From Nitrospira sp. UBA2083 (GTDB lineage: Bacteria; Nitrospirota; Nitrospiria; Nitrospirales; Nitrospiraceae), in contig DCZN01000068.1 of assembly GCA_002331625.1 (NCBI GenBank), positions 16,092 to 34,254 on the forward strand: a stretch of DNA of 18,163 nt, read 5' to 3'. How positions within the stretch are numbered: the stretch's first letter is position 1; every line of letters starts with the position of its first letter. Shown here piece by piece: positions 7,373-14,937 of the stretch. Both the position numbers and the translations under genes were made by a program. Below the pieces are notes generated by a model. The model had not been told where the DNA came from. It was given only the letters and a program-made list of their open reading frames with translations, and did no database searches.

Positions 7373-7810
7373 ATGACCAATCAAGCCTATCCCCGAAGCC
7401 CTAAAGCTCTCCTTGGCGGTATTGCCCACCTTGGACGGTTGATCGACAAGATTCGCCTACGAAATGCTGGGCAGATTCAGGATTATAACTACATCACAGT
7501 GGGGTTTGATAAGTATCTGATCGATTTTCTTGGGGTAGACGCGAAGCCATTTGAACAGCGAGTGTTAGCCGGTGGGACGGATGAGGAGCTGCTTGCATGG
7601 GTCAAAACCAATGGCCGTAAGCCATCCGATGAAGAAATCACACAGTGGAGTAAGAACCTTCTGGCCTCTGGTCCGAAAGACGACTCGGCTCGCCAGCGGT
7701 TCCAAGGTCGTTTGCAAGATATAGCGACCAAGCGCGGCGTGGCACTCAGTTCCTTACCATCTGTCACCACCTGGGCCGATGTCATTGAACTTGATGAAGA
7801 ACGCATGTAG
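7373..7810 (+). CDS. DUF5069-domain protein
   Basis: A 145-residue soluble protein. The segments LIDKIRLRNAGQIQDYNY (about residues 22-39) and GFDKYLIDFLGVD (about 43-55) are typical of the DUF5069 family, whose function is unknown. The ATG at 7373 is preferred to the upstream in-frame start at 7334 because GGAG lies eight bases before it and the family N-terminus begins with a short polar stretch. The C-terminal portion holds a helical region with WSKNLLASGP. The next gene starts 11 bases after its stop, so they are likely co-transcribed. Confidence 0.8.
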   Translation: MTNQAYPRSPKALLGGIAHLGRLIDKIRLRNAGQIQDYNYITVGFDKYLIDFLGVDAKPFEQRVLAGGTDEELLAWVKTNGRKPSDEEITQWSKNLLASGPKDDSARQRFQGRLQDIATKRGVALSSLPSVTTWADVIELDEERM

Positions 7811-7821
7811 TAGCATGAGTC

Positions 7822-9396
7822 ATGAGCCGAGCCGGTGTCATCTGCATTTCCCTTGTGCTGGTTCTCGGTCTGCCGCTGCTCGGTGTGCTGTGGGCCGGTG
7901 AACCCCTCGGCCGCTATCTCGAATTTCCTCCCCGTACCAGTTATGTACAGCACGAGCCCTTCTCCTGGCCGGTGTTCATTGCTCTAGCACTTCTGATCAT
8001 CACATTCATTGGGCCAGCTATCCTTCAGCTCGTGGTTTCAAACCATCAGCTATTTCTGAAGCGCTTCACGCCTGACGCTTCACGTCTCACGCTCTCTTTA
8101 TTTCCCTGGTGGGGCTGGTTCGGCATCGGATGGACCAGCCTCTGGTGGGTCGTAGCCTGGACCCGGTTTCCAGCTCTGGCAGTACTCCAAGAACAGACAT
8201 TCACGCCGCTCTGGCTTGGCTACATCATGATTGTCAATGCCGTCACGCTTGCCCGCACCGGCCGGTGCATGATGCTCCATCGCCCTCGCTACTTTTTCTC
8301 ACTATTCCCCTTGAGTGCAGCATTCTGGTGGTTGTTTGAGTATCTGAATCGCTTCGTCCAGAACTGGTATTACGTCGGTGTGTCTGAGCTGTCGCCGCTT
8401 GAGTACATCTTGCTAGCCACGATTCCGTTCTCTACCGTGCTTCCGGCTGTCATCGGTACGGCAGAGCTGTTGATATCGTATCCCGCCATCAGCGCAGGTC
8501 TGGATCACTTCAAACCCGTTCACCTTATACATGCCAGGTGGGCAGGATGGTCGCTCCTGATTGTATCTTGTTTTGGACTCCTCGGTATCGGCCTGTGGCC
8601 CAATTATCTCTTTCCATTGGTTTGGGTTGGACCACTTCTGTTGGTCGTCTCGCTTCAGCAATTGGCTGGGAGGCCGACTGTGCTGTCACCACTTGCACAT
8701 GGCGATTGGCGTGGGCTATGGGTACCGGAATTGGCGGCGCTGCTCTGCGGATTCTTTTGGGAACTGTGGAACTGGAAGAGTCTTGCCCATTGGGAGTATG
8801 CCATTCCGTTCGTGCATCGGTTTCAGCTGTTCGAGATGCCCTTGCTCGGTTACGCAGGGTATCTTACGTTTGGGCTGGAATGTGCGGTCATCGCCGATCT
8901 GTGTTTGGATCGCCAGGGTTTCGTCAAGCAGAATCACCCGGTCATGAACATGGCCATTGTTGATCACAGAACGCCTTCAATGCCGGATCGCCGTCTCCTC
9001 AAACTACTCGCGATTATTGCTGCCTTGAACATGCTACACCTAGTCGACCACATCCTCCGTGGGGATTTTCACTGGCCGATCGACGAGCAGTCGATCGGAT
9101 TTCTGATTGTGGCGACCGTTATCCTGGGCGGGATGGCACTGGGTGTGTGGCTCTATCGAGCGGGGCGGGTCGGTGTTCGGTTCTGGACGATCGTTGGACT
9201 ACTTGGATTAGGACTCGGTTGGCTTTCGCATTTCAGCCCGATGACCGACCAGCCAGTCTCAGTCATCTACCAAGGGTATACGGCTTCCTGGGCAGGAGTC
9301 CTAGCAGTTGGCTGCCTCTTCCTGCTAATGTTGTCTGTCCTAGGAGCGACTGTTTTTGCCGGGTATCTCTGGAAACAACAGAGTTCACAGTCATGA
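7822..9396 (+). CDS. Large polytopic membrane protein of unknown function
   Basis: A 524-residue integral inner-membrane protein with about 13 hydrophobic segments. The first nine (roughly residues 6-361) form one block rich in Trp and Tyr with conserved-looking motifs FFWELWNWKSLAHWEY (around 310-325) and LGYAGYLTFGLECA (around 341-354). A polar linker at about 365-391 follows, then a second block of four segments (about 392-516) that opens with LNMLHLVDHILRGDFHWP, a His/Asp/His-containing motif. The two blocks read like separate proteins joined by the linker. I do not recognise an enzymatic family and assign no function. It follows the DUF5069 gene by 11 bases and converges with the next gene, their stop codons being 17 bases apart. 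Confidence 0.8.
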   Translation: MSRAGVICISLVLVLGLPLLGVLWAGEPLGRYLEFPPRTSYVQHEPFSWPVFIALALLIITFIGPAILQLVVSNHQLFLKRFTPDASRLTLSLFPWWGWFGIGWTSLWWVVAWTRFPALAVLQEQTFTPLWLGYIMIVNAVTLARTGRCMMLHRPRYFFSLFPLSAAFWWLFEYLNRFVQNWYYVGVSELSPLEYILLATIPFSTVLPAVIGTAELLISYPAISAGLDHFKPVHLIHARWAGWSLLIVSCFGLLGIGLWPNYLFPLVWVGPLLLVVSLQQLAGRPTVLSPLAHGDWRGLWVPELAALLCGFFWELWNWKSLAHWEYAIPFVHRFQLFEMPLLGYAGYLTFGLECAVIADLCLDRQGFVKQNHPVMNMAIVDHRTPSMPDRRLLKLLAIIAALNMLHLVDHILRGDFHWPIDEQSIGFLIVATVILGGMALGVWLYRAGRVGVRFWTIVGLLGLGLGWLSHFSPMTDQPVSVIYQGYTASWAGVLAVGCLFLLMLSVLGATVFAGYLWKQQSSQS

Positions 9397-9413
9397 GTGA
9401 GACAGCGTCGTTC

Positions 9414-10046
9414 CTATCTCATTTCCGTCCATACTCCTATTTGTGAGCGGAACGCCAATTGGCGGGCGGTGGTGCGAACCAGGGTGACGTCGTTGGCCTG
9501 GTCGATCGACTGCACGTGCTCATTCGCCGAGAGGCGCATCGAGAAGAATCCCCCCGTGAAGGCTGAAAATGCCAATGCTCGTTCAGGAGTAATCGCGACG
9601 GCCACGTGGCCGCGCCCCTGCAGCTGTTTGACACTTTCATTCGGTCCCAACGCTTCGCTGAACCAATGGCCGCGACTCTCTTGAAACCCGTGAATGCGCC
9701 GGTTGGTCTGAACCATCAGCAGGCGTGGCAACACCCGATGGTGTTCGATGTGTTCCTCAACGCCCAGTTGTACCTCTGTCCATCGTCGTAAACTGGAAGA
9801 AAACCCCAATAGTCGACGATTGGTCAAGGCAAAGCCGGCTGGCCCTTGCGCCGCAGTGGTGACGACGGTTTCATTGACTCCCAACGGTTCCTCAACGGGG
9901 CTGCCGCCTCCTGGGAGGGCAATGACCCTGTCTTTGACGACCGTGATGAGGACATCAACCTGGCGAATCTCTGCAAAGGCAGGACTCGCGCACAGCGCCA
10001 CCATGAGGAGGAGTGGTAGTACAGAGCGGCTAATAGCAGGAATCAT
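9414..10046 (-). CDS. Exported protein with 39-residue internal repeats (propeller-like)
   Basis: A 210-residue protein with a clear Sec signal peptide (hydrophobic 9-20, probable cleavage after AFA at residue 25). The mature part is built from a regular repeat: equivalent residues recur at T75, T114, T153 and T192, an exact 39-residue period, and a weaker first unit is aligned about 38 residues earlier (R40 with R78). Each unit reads R-x-x-[GA]-F, then W or F, then L-[GS]-x-[NE]-E. The period and beta-rich pattern suggest a small beta-propeller with about five blades, the last unit being short. The ATG at 10046 gives the signal peptide; the frame is open 32 codons further upstream without a better start. 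No enzyme motif is recognised. Confidence 0.75.
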   Translation of the reverse strand: MIPAISRSVLPLLLMVALCASPAFAEIRQVDVLITVVKDRVIALPGGGSPVEEPLGVNETVVTTAAQGPAGFALTNRRLLGFSSSLRRWTEVQLGVEEHIEHHRVLPRLLMVQTNRRIHGFQESRGHWFSEALGPNESVKQLQGRGHVAVAITPERALAFSAFTGGFFSMRLSANEHVQSIDQANDVTLVRTTARQLAFRSQIGVWTEMR

Positions 10047-10200
10047 CAGCTTCCGGTTTTGTGACTGGATAAGCGTAGCCTCAGCATGCTGCATCATACC
10101 AGGAACTGAGCAGTGGGGGGGGAAGGTCACGCCCATCCTCATCAGGCAGTCCCGCTGTCGAGCTGCTACAAGGGAGAGGGCATGTGTTATCAGAACGTGA

Positions 10201-10234
10201 CAAAGCCGTCGGCCTTGTGAGGACGACGGCTTTG
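10201..10234 (-). terminator. Hairpin downstream of the 10258-10689 gene
   Basis: CAAAGCCGTCG (10201-10211) and CGACGGCTTTG (10224-10234) form a perfect 11-bp stem with a 12-base loop. It lies 23 bases beyond the minus-strand stop codon at 10258. There is only a short T run on the minus strand after the stem, so intrinsic termination may be weak or the hairpin may mainly stabilise the transcript end. Confidence 0.6.
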
Positions 10235-10257
10235 AAAGGGTCGTGAGTCGATACGTT

Positions 10258-10689
10258 CTAGACGGAAGGTAGAGTCAGGACCTTCTTCATCTCGCAGTGG
10301 GCCAGCACGACGTCAGGGGCTCGCTGCAGCGCCTCATAGTAACTGCGCTCATACCCATCGCCCTGTTCTGAAGGACGAATGAGCGCTCGAATCTCGGTCA
10401 GCAAGACCGCCACTTCGTCGACTGTCGGTTGGTCCTGCCCGTCGAGCAGTTCGTCGATGCGGACCACCATGTTCGACAGCGGATGGAGCCAGGTAAACCA
10501 CGGGTCGTTCATCACCAGTTGGAGGAGCTGGCCTGTAGAATCCACCCGGCCATAGATCCGTTCATAGGTCAGTTGCTCGGCGACGATCAGGGCCTTATGC
10601 AAGCCCAAGAGCCCCTGCCGAACGTCTGTCAAGGTACGGCGCAGTGGGTTCGTTTCTCGAATATGTGTTTGTTTCGATGAGATAGCCAT
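10258..10689 (-). CDS. Conserved-looking soluble protein of unknown function
   Basis: A 143-residue, mostly helical protein without signal peptide or membrane segment. The central stretch LLQLVMNDPWFTWLHPLS (about residues 56-73), followed by a helix with IDELLDG, resembles uncharacterised bacterial proteins of similar size; I know no function. The ATG at 10689 has no Shine-Dalgarno but lies seven bases after an extended -10 element, consistent with a leaderless message. A strong hairpin follows the stop codon, so it is probably transcribed on its own. Confidence 0.75.
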   Translation of the reverse strand: MAISSKQTHIRETNPLRRTLTDVRQGLLGLHKALIVAEQLTYERIYGRVDSTGQLLQLVMNDPWFTWLHPLSNMVVRIDELLDGQDQPTVDEVAVLLTEIRALIRPSEQGDGYERSYYEALQRAPDVVLAHCEMKKVLTLPSV

Positions 10690-10696
10690 AGTGATA

Positions 10697-10705
10697 ATTT
10701 TACCA
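10697..10705 (-). promoter_or_regulatory. Extended -10 promoter of the 10258-10689 gene
   Basis: On the minus strand TGG-TAAAAT matches the extended -10 form TGn-TATAAT with five of six core bases. Seven bases separate it from the ATG, so the transcript would start at or within a base of the start codon. No good -35 is needed for an extended -10 and none is seen. Confidence 0.45.
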
Positions 10706-10904
10706 GGTCAATTGAAAAATGGGGTTTAGATCCCAACCCCCGTATGAGCGATGCACTATGTTCCTTATCGGATAACACCCGATGGTTCTGTAGCCTTGCG
10801 GAACGGCAGGGTTTTGATCACTCCTAGGGCTAGGGATGCCTGGGTATCTGTGAGATGGTGAAGGTAGCGGAACCTAGTGCGTTCTGTATCAAATACGGCC
10901 GAGA

Positions 10905-11711
10905 TCATCGCGCCAGGTCAACGGGGGACGAGGAAGTAGAGATCTGTTGCTGGTTGTTCGAAGAGGGGCTCTTCTGTGGACTGAGCAGATTCCCATAGAA
11001 GGAAAACAGCTCACCAGTGAGTCGAGCGGTGTCAGCGGGGTCGGTGGGGCGTTTCCGCCGTATATAGTCGTTGAGTACGCGTCCATCGGCTGTTTTATGG
11101 ACATGCGGTTGGCTCAAGTTCATGCGGTAGCGGGCGATGGCGTTGGCGACACGGCTGATGAAGACCACCGTGCCATCTGCCTCGAGTTCTTCCACGATTC
11201 CGACATGGGTCAGAGGATCGTTCAGTCGACCGTCCCCGTTAAAATCCCACGTGTTATCGAAAAACACGAGGTCTCCAGGGTGAACATCAGCATCCTGATA
11301 GAGAATGCCATGCTGACGCACATGGTTGTGGATCAGCCGGACTCCGTTCTCCTTCCGGTCACCGGCATATCCGAGATAGAGATCGATCCCATGTTCAAGA
11401 AAGATCGCTCGGGTCACTCCGGCACAGTCGTAGGTGATATGTCGGCCTTGACTCGAAATCGTCCTGGCACCGACGAGCCGTGCAGCGGACTCCACGACGG
11501 CAGATCGATTGGGCAGGGAGACGACGAGGGGCGACTCTGGTTCAGCGGGTGAAATGACTGGTTGCGGCATCGACATCGTGGATGGCAGCGGTTCGCTTGC
11601 ATGAGGAGGGCGTGGCGAGTCCAGGGTAACTCGTGTCGGCTTCTGAATGGGTTGCGTGCAGCCGAGCACTGTCGCCAGTGAGAGAGCGGCCAGGATGGCA
11701 AGATAGCGCAT
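10905..11711 (-). CDS. NlpC/P60-like (CHAP-like) lipoprotein
   Basis: A 268-residue lipoprotein: signal sequence with lipobox VLGC (Cys18), a Pro/Ser-rich linker to about residue 70, then a papain-like amidase domain with nucleophile Cys96 in YDCAGVT and His169 in THVGIVE, the arrangement of NlpC/P60 and CHAP cell-wall hydrolases that cut peptide bonds in peptidoglycan. Directly before the His is DFNGDGRLND (156-165), shaped like an EF-hand or dockerin calcium loop. The tail is low-complexity Ser/Gln. The GTG at 11714 is an alternative start one codon earlier. It begins six bases after the stop of the AAA+ ATPase gene and is surely in the same operon. It likely acts in the periplasm, anchored to a membrane. 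Confidence 0.82.
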   Translation of the reverse strand: MRYLAILAALSLATVLGCTQPIQKPTRVTLDSPRPPHASEPLPSTMSMPQPVISPAEPESPLVVSLPNRSAVVESAARLVGARTISSQGRHITYDCAGVTRAIFLEHGIDLYLGYAGDRKENGVRLIHNHVRQHGILYQDADVHPGDLVFFDNTWDFNGDGRLNDPLTHVGIVEELEADGTVVFISRVANAIARYRMNLSQPHVHKTADGRVLNDYIRRKRPTDPADTARLTGELFSFYGNLLSPQKSPSSNNQQQISTSSSPVDLAR

Positions 11712-11717
11712 CACCGC

Positions 11718-13277
11718 CTACCGTACGTTTACGAATCGCCCTTCGGCGGTCTGTCGAAGGGCATCGATGTCTTCCCGTCTCGTCACCGACAGAGGAATCG
11801 TGTTGCTCAATTCTTCGATGAGCAGATCGGTCGTGAGCGGCCGTTTTTGATGGAGTGCCCGATAGAGGGCAGCCACCACGGCCTGCTCGATCTCGGAACC
11901 GCTGAAACCGTCGCTTGCACTCACGATCTTGTCGAGATCGAAGAGTGTGCTGTCTTGCTTGCGCAGGCCGAGATGAATCTTCCAGATCGACTGGCGTTCG
12001 GGATCATCCGGAAGATCGACGAAGAAAATCTCATCGAAGCGCCCCTTGCGGAGGAGTTCGGGCGGCAATGAGGAGAGGTCGTTGGCTGTGGCGACGACGA
12101 AGACATCTTGTTTTTTTTCCTGGAGCCACGTGAGGAAGGCTCCGAACAGCCGGCGACTGAGACCTGCATCAGCCTCACCGTTGCCGCCGCCGGCGACCAT
12201 GGCTTTCTCAATCTCATCGATCCACAGCACAATCGGCGATAAGGACTCCGCCATTTCAATCGCCTTGCGAAAGTTTTTTTCCGATTCCCCGACGAACTTG
12301 TCGAACAAGCGACCGGCATCGAGTTTCAGAAGGGGGAGTTTCCACTCACGTGCGATCGCCTTCGCGGCAAGCGATTTGCCGCAGCCCGGCACACCGACCA
12401 ACATGATGCCTCGGGGGGGAGTGAGATTGAGCGATTTGGCTTCGGGGGTAAAACCGACTTGGGCGCGATCCAACCACGCTTTGAGGTTGCTGAATCCGCC
12501 TAACTCAAACCGGTTGTCCTCTAGGGGATAGTATTCCAGAAGGCCGCCGTCTTTAATCGCTTGCACCTTGCGTTTCAGGATGGTCTGCACATCCTCCGCA
12601 GAGACGGTGCCCCGTTCGACGATACATTGGGCAATGACCTGGCGGGCTTGATGGAGGGTGAGTCCCTGTAAGGCACGGAGGATCGTGTCGGATTCCTGCG
12701 TTGTGGGACCAGTCTCACTCCCCTTGGCTTCACTGATGGACGTGAGAATGCTGTGGACAAGAGTGGTGGAACGTGGACGCGAGATGGAACGGGGGCCGAG
12801 CGACTGCAGCAGACTGCGCAGCATCGATCGCAATTCGTCTCGATCCGGCAGTTTCAAATCCAACCGTACTGCAATCTTGTCGAGTTCCAGCGGCAGCGTG
12901 ATCGGTTGACCGGTCATGACACAGGTGGCTCGTGAGCGGCTATAGACGGCCGCGACCTCTCGAAGCTGTCGGCACACGGCCGCATCTTGCAGATGGGGGC
13001 CGAGATCCTTCAGCCAAAAGACGGCCTCGACTGTGAGCCCCTGAAGGTGCTGAAGGACTGCCAGTGGCGTCGCCGTCATCTTACTGAGTGTCGCCTCTTC
13101 ATCGGCTCGGGTGAGCCCTCTGGTGATCGACCACTCGAAGAGCGGCATGCGCTCCTGAGCCGTCACCGACTGAAGGAGGGCCAGGATCCGCTCCTCTTCC
13201 ACCGTTTCAATCACGACGAGCGGATGACAGGAACGGATCAGGGTGCGGAGATCATGGACGCTGGTTGACAGAGCCAT
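11718..13277 (-). CDS. AAA+ ATPase, Ycf46-like
   Basis: A 519-residue cytosolic ATPase. The N-terminal 250 residues form the variable domain seen in Ycf46-type proteins, starting with a segment HPLVVIETVEEERI. The AAA+ module holds Walker A GVPGCGKS (295-302), Walker B VLWIDE (D354, E355), sensor-1 Asn399 in VVATAND, and candidate arginine fingers R410 and R413 in LRKGRFDE, followed by a helical lid with GFSGSEIEQAV. All residues needed for ATP hydrolysis are present. Ycf46 proteins occur in plastids and cyanobacteria and their exact role is poorly known. The gene lies between two lipoprotein genes on the same strand, which ties it by context to envelope maintenance; this link is inference. 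Confidence 0.88.
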   Translation of the reverse strand: MALSTSVHDLRTLIRSCHPLVVIETVEEERILALLQSVTAQERMPLFEWSITRGLTRADEEATLSKMTATPLAVLQHLQGLTVEAVFWLKDLGPHLQDAAVCRQLREVAAVYSRSRATCVMTGQPITLPLELDKIAVRLDLKLPDRDELRSMLRSLLQSLGPRSISRPRSTTLVHSILTSISEAKGSETGPTTQESDTILRALQGLTLHQARQVIAQCIVERGTVSAEDVQTILKRKVQAIKDGGLLEYYPLEDNRFELGGFSNLKAWLDRAQVGFTPEAKSLNLTPPRGIMLVGVPGCGKSLAAKAIAREWKLPLLKLDAGRLFDKFVGESEKNFRKAIEMAESLSPIVLWIDEIEKAMVAGGGNGEADAGLSRRLFGAFLTWLQEKKQDVFVVATANDLSSLPPELLRKGRFDEIFFVDLPDDPERQSIWKIHLGLRKQDSTLFDLDKIVSASDGFSGSEIEQAVVAALYRALHQKRPLTTDLLIEELSNTIPLSVTRREDIDALRQTAEGRFVNVR

Positions 13278-13429
13278 CGGAGGGAAATGCTAGCACGAGG
13301 CGTGGACCCGACCAAGAAAACCGAGGATTGTCGCTGGGGGGGCTGGTAATGGTGAGGAAATAGATGCTGCTTGATGAATCCTGAATCTAAAGAGATGAGA
13401 GCGCGTAGCTTCCGATCTACGAAGGAGCC

Positions 13430-14149
13430 TTAGGTCTTGCTCGGGGATTCGAGCGCTTTGTTGATTTCATTGATCAAGCGGCGTTCAATTTCATTCGTCT
13501 CCTCGTGGCTCACGGCCAAGATCCGTCCTCCTTGTGCGAGTCGTTCGAAGTCCGCTTTCACCCCGAGCTTCGTCACACTGTCCGGGAGGGCTTCAAGCGA
13601 AACGAGGTATTGGTTTCGTGAACCCGTCACCTCAAGTGATGCGGGGTTGGAGACTTTGCGTTCCGTCACATAGACCGCCCGTTGATCGGTCTTCACGCTG
13701 ACCTTGAGATGATATCCGTTGCGGGCCAGGGCGTCCTCGACCACTTTGGCCACGGTCGGCATCGGGCGAGGGAGTGTATCGGATTGCACGCCTTTCTCCT
13801 CGACTTTGAGGGATTCCGCCATCTGCGCGGCGATCATTCGCTTCGTTTCAGCCAACTGCAGTTCCATTTGCTCGTTGAGGCGTCTGGCGTCTGCCTTGGT
13901 CACTTCCATGCTGCTCTTGGCGTCACGCAGTTCCTGATTGAGCAGGTCGATCTGTTGCTGCATGACTTTGTTGCCGTCTTGCAACGAACTCAAGAGGGAT
14001 TCTTGCTTGGTGAGCTGCCTCTTGAGCGCTTCATTCTCGACGCGAAAGGGATTATCACGATTCCCATCCGGCACGCAGCCCAGCGCGATCATGCACCATA
14101 CGACTCCGATTCCGAGTGACCATGGGCTGACTTGTGTTGTGTCCTGCAC
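13430..14149 (-). CDS. Coiled-coil lipoprotein
   Basis: A 239-residue lipoprotein. The GTG at 14149 is chosen because GGAGG (14157-14161) lies seven bases upstream and the resulting N-terminus is a short lipoprotein signal with lipobox IALGC (Cys25). Residues about 36-115 form a long charged/leucine heptad region, a coiled coil. The remaining 120 residues are a folded domain (NGYHLKVSVKTDQRAVYVTERKV and following) that I do not recognise. The architecture fits a periplasmic spacer or scaffold. A strong promoter lies directly upstream; the AAA+ ATPase gene starts 152 bases after its stop with no clear terminator between them, so read-through is likely. Confidence 0.8.
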   Translation of the reverse strand: MQDTTQVSPWSLGIGVVWCMIALGCVPDGNRDNPFRVENEALKRQLTKQESLLSSLQDGNKVMQQQIDLLNQELRDAKSSMEVTKADARRLNEQMELQLAETKRMIAAQMAESLKVEEKGVQSDTLPRPMPTVAKVVEDALARNGYHLKVSVKTDQRAVYVTERKVSNPASLEVTGSRNQYLVSLEALPDSVTKLGVKADFERLAQGGRILAVSHEETNEIERRLINEINKALESPSKT

Positions 14150-14177
14150 GTGTACGCCTCCAAGTTTGAGTGAGGCG

Positions 14178-14206
14178 ATTATCCACGCTTTAGCCCGACT
14201 TGTAAA
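14178..14206 (-). promoter_or_regulatory. Sigma70-type promoter of the coiled-coil lipoprotein gene
   Basis: On the minus strand TTTACA (14206-14201) and GATAAT (14183-14178) each match the consensus in five of six positions and are separated by exactly 17 bases. Transcription would start near 14171, giving a leader of about 22 bases with the GGAGG ribosome binding site in it. It probably drives the lipoprotein, AAA+ and NlpC-like genes. Confidence 0.6.
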
Positions 14207-14259
14207 TGTGATATGCAATATTTGACCATGGCTACAACACACCGAAACGCTCCGCGCCC

Positions 14260-14892
14260 ATGAAGACCCCAGTCGTGTGCATGGGTGTATTGCTCTTTCT
14301 TTTCATGGTGTTGCCCTCAACCAGGGAAAGTGGGTTGGCGGCTTCACGTGTTGTGACGGAGGATTATGACCTGTATGACAGGATTGTTGAGGTCAAATTT
14401 CTTACGTCGCAGATCCAATTGGTCCTACTGGAACGTCTGACGGTCGCTCGGCTCGTGCCTGACCGGGCTGATTCCATGACGCTGAAGTTCTTCCAGCAAG
14501 AAGGCTATTTTGATGGGGAATTACCGCAGGACCTGGTTCGAGATTTTATCGGTGCCAACCAGGCTCGAACCCGACTCGAAGAGCGCTTTCGGTTCAGTGT
14601 TCGCTATCGATTTGTGTCGGAGGATGCTGAAGCTGAACGGGAAGCGTCCGCGACGATTCCGGTGACGAACAACGCCCGTTTTTCGGGACCGACACCCGCA
14701 GTGCTGGATCGTTTAGCGTTCTCGCGCGTAGGACGGACCGCTAGGAATGATCAGGCGCTGGTCTATGTCGAGCATGTGCGGCGTGACGGCACGGGAGCCG
14801 GGTTCCTGGTGTGGTTTCATCGGCGAGAACAGGAATGGGTCATGTTCGATACGGACGTGGTCTGGACCGTCGGGAGTGGAGTAGATGAATGA
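14260..14892 (+). CDS. Exported protein of unknown function
   Basis: A 210-residue protein with a Sec signal peptide (hydrophobic residues 5-20, cleavage probably after LAA at about 28). The mature protein begins DYDLYDRIVEVKFLTS and ends with a segment FSRVGRTARNDQALVYVEH then GTGAGFLVWFHRREQEWVM, a beta-strand pattern reminiscent of uncharacterised bacterial proteins with a SRVGFN..ALVYV core. I do not know a function. No Shine-Dalgarno is visible before the ATG. It diverges from the coiled-coil lipoprotein gene, with 110 bases between starts, and is followed after 45 bases by the metallo-hydrolase gene in the same direction. Confidence 0.75.
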   Translation: MKTPVVCMGVLLFLFMVLPSTRESGLAASRVVTEDYDLYDRIVEVKFLTSQIQLVLLERLTVARLVPDRADSMTLKFFQQEGYFDGELPQDLVRDFIGANQARTRLEERFRFSVRYRFVSEDAEAEREASATIPVTNNARFSGPTPAVLDRLAFSRVGRTARNDQALVYVEHVRRDGTGAGFLVWFHRREQEWVMFDTDVVWTVGSGVDE

Positions 14893-14937
14893 GGCAACTT
14901 GCGTCGTGGGCTGTGGGCCCTGTAGCATGTCCATGGG

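Noticed and set aside
10947..11552. 201-codon plus-strand ORF
   Set aside because: It is a shadow of the NlpC/P60-like lipoprotein gene, which has lipobox and catalytic residues.
12113..12118. Run of eight T (A on the coding strand) inside the AAA+ gene as a programmed frameshift site
   Set aside because: The zero frame continues through all AAA+ motifs and no meaningful alternative frame follows.
13404..13421. Hairpin CGTAG/CTACG downstream of the coiled-coil lipoprotein gene
   Set aside because: The stem is only 5 bp with no T run on the minus strand, too weak to call a terminator.
13682..14119. 145-codon plus-strand ORF, leucine- and histidine-rich
   Set aside because: It is antisense to the coiled-coil region of the lipoprotein gene; heptad codons on the other strand produce this composition.
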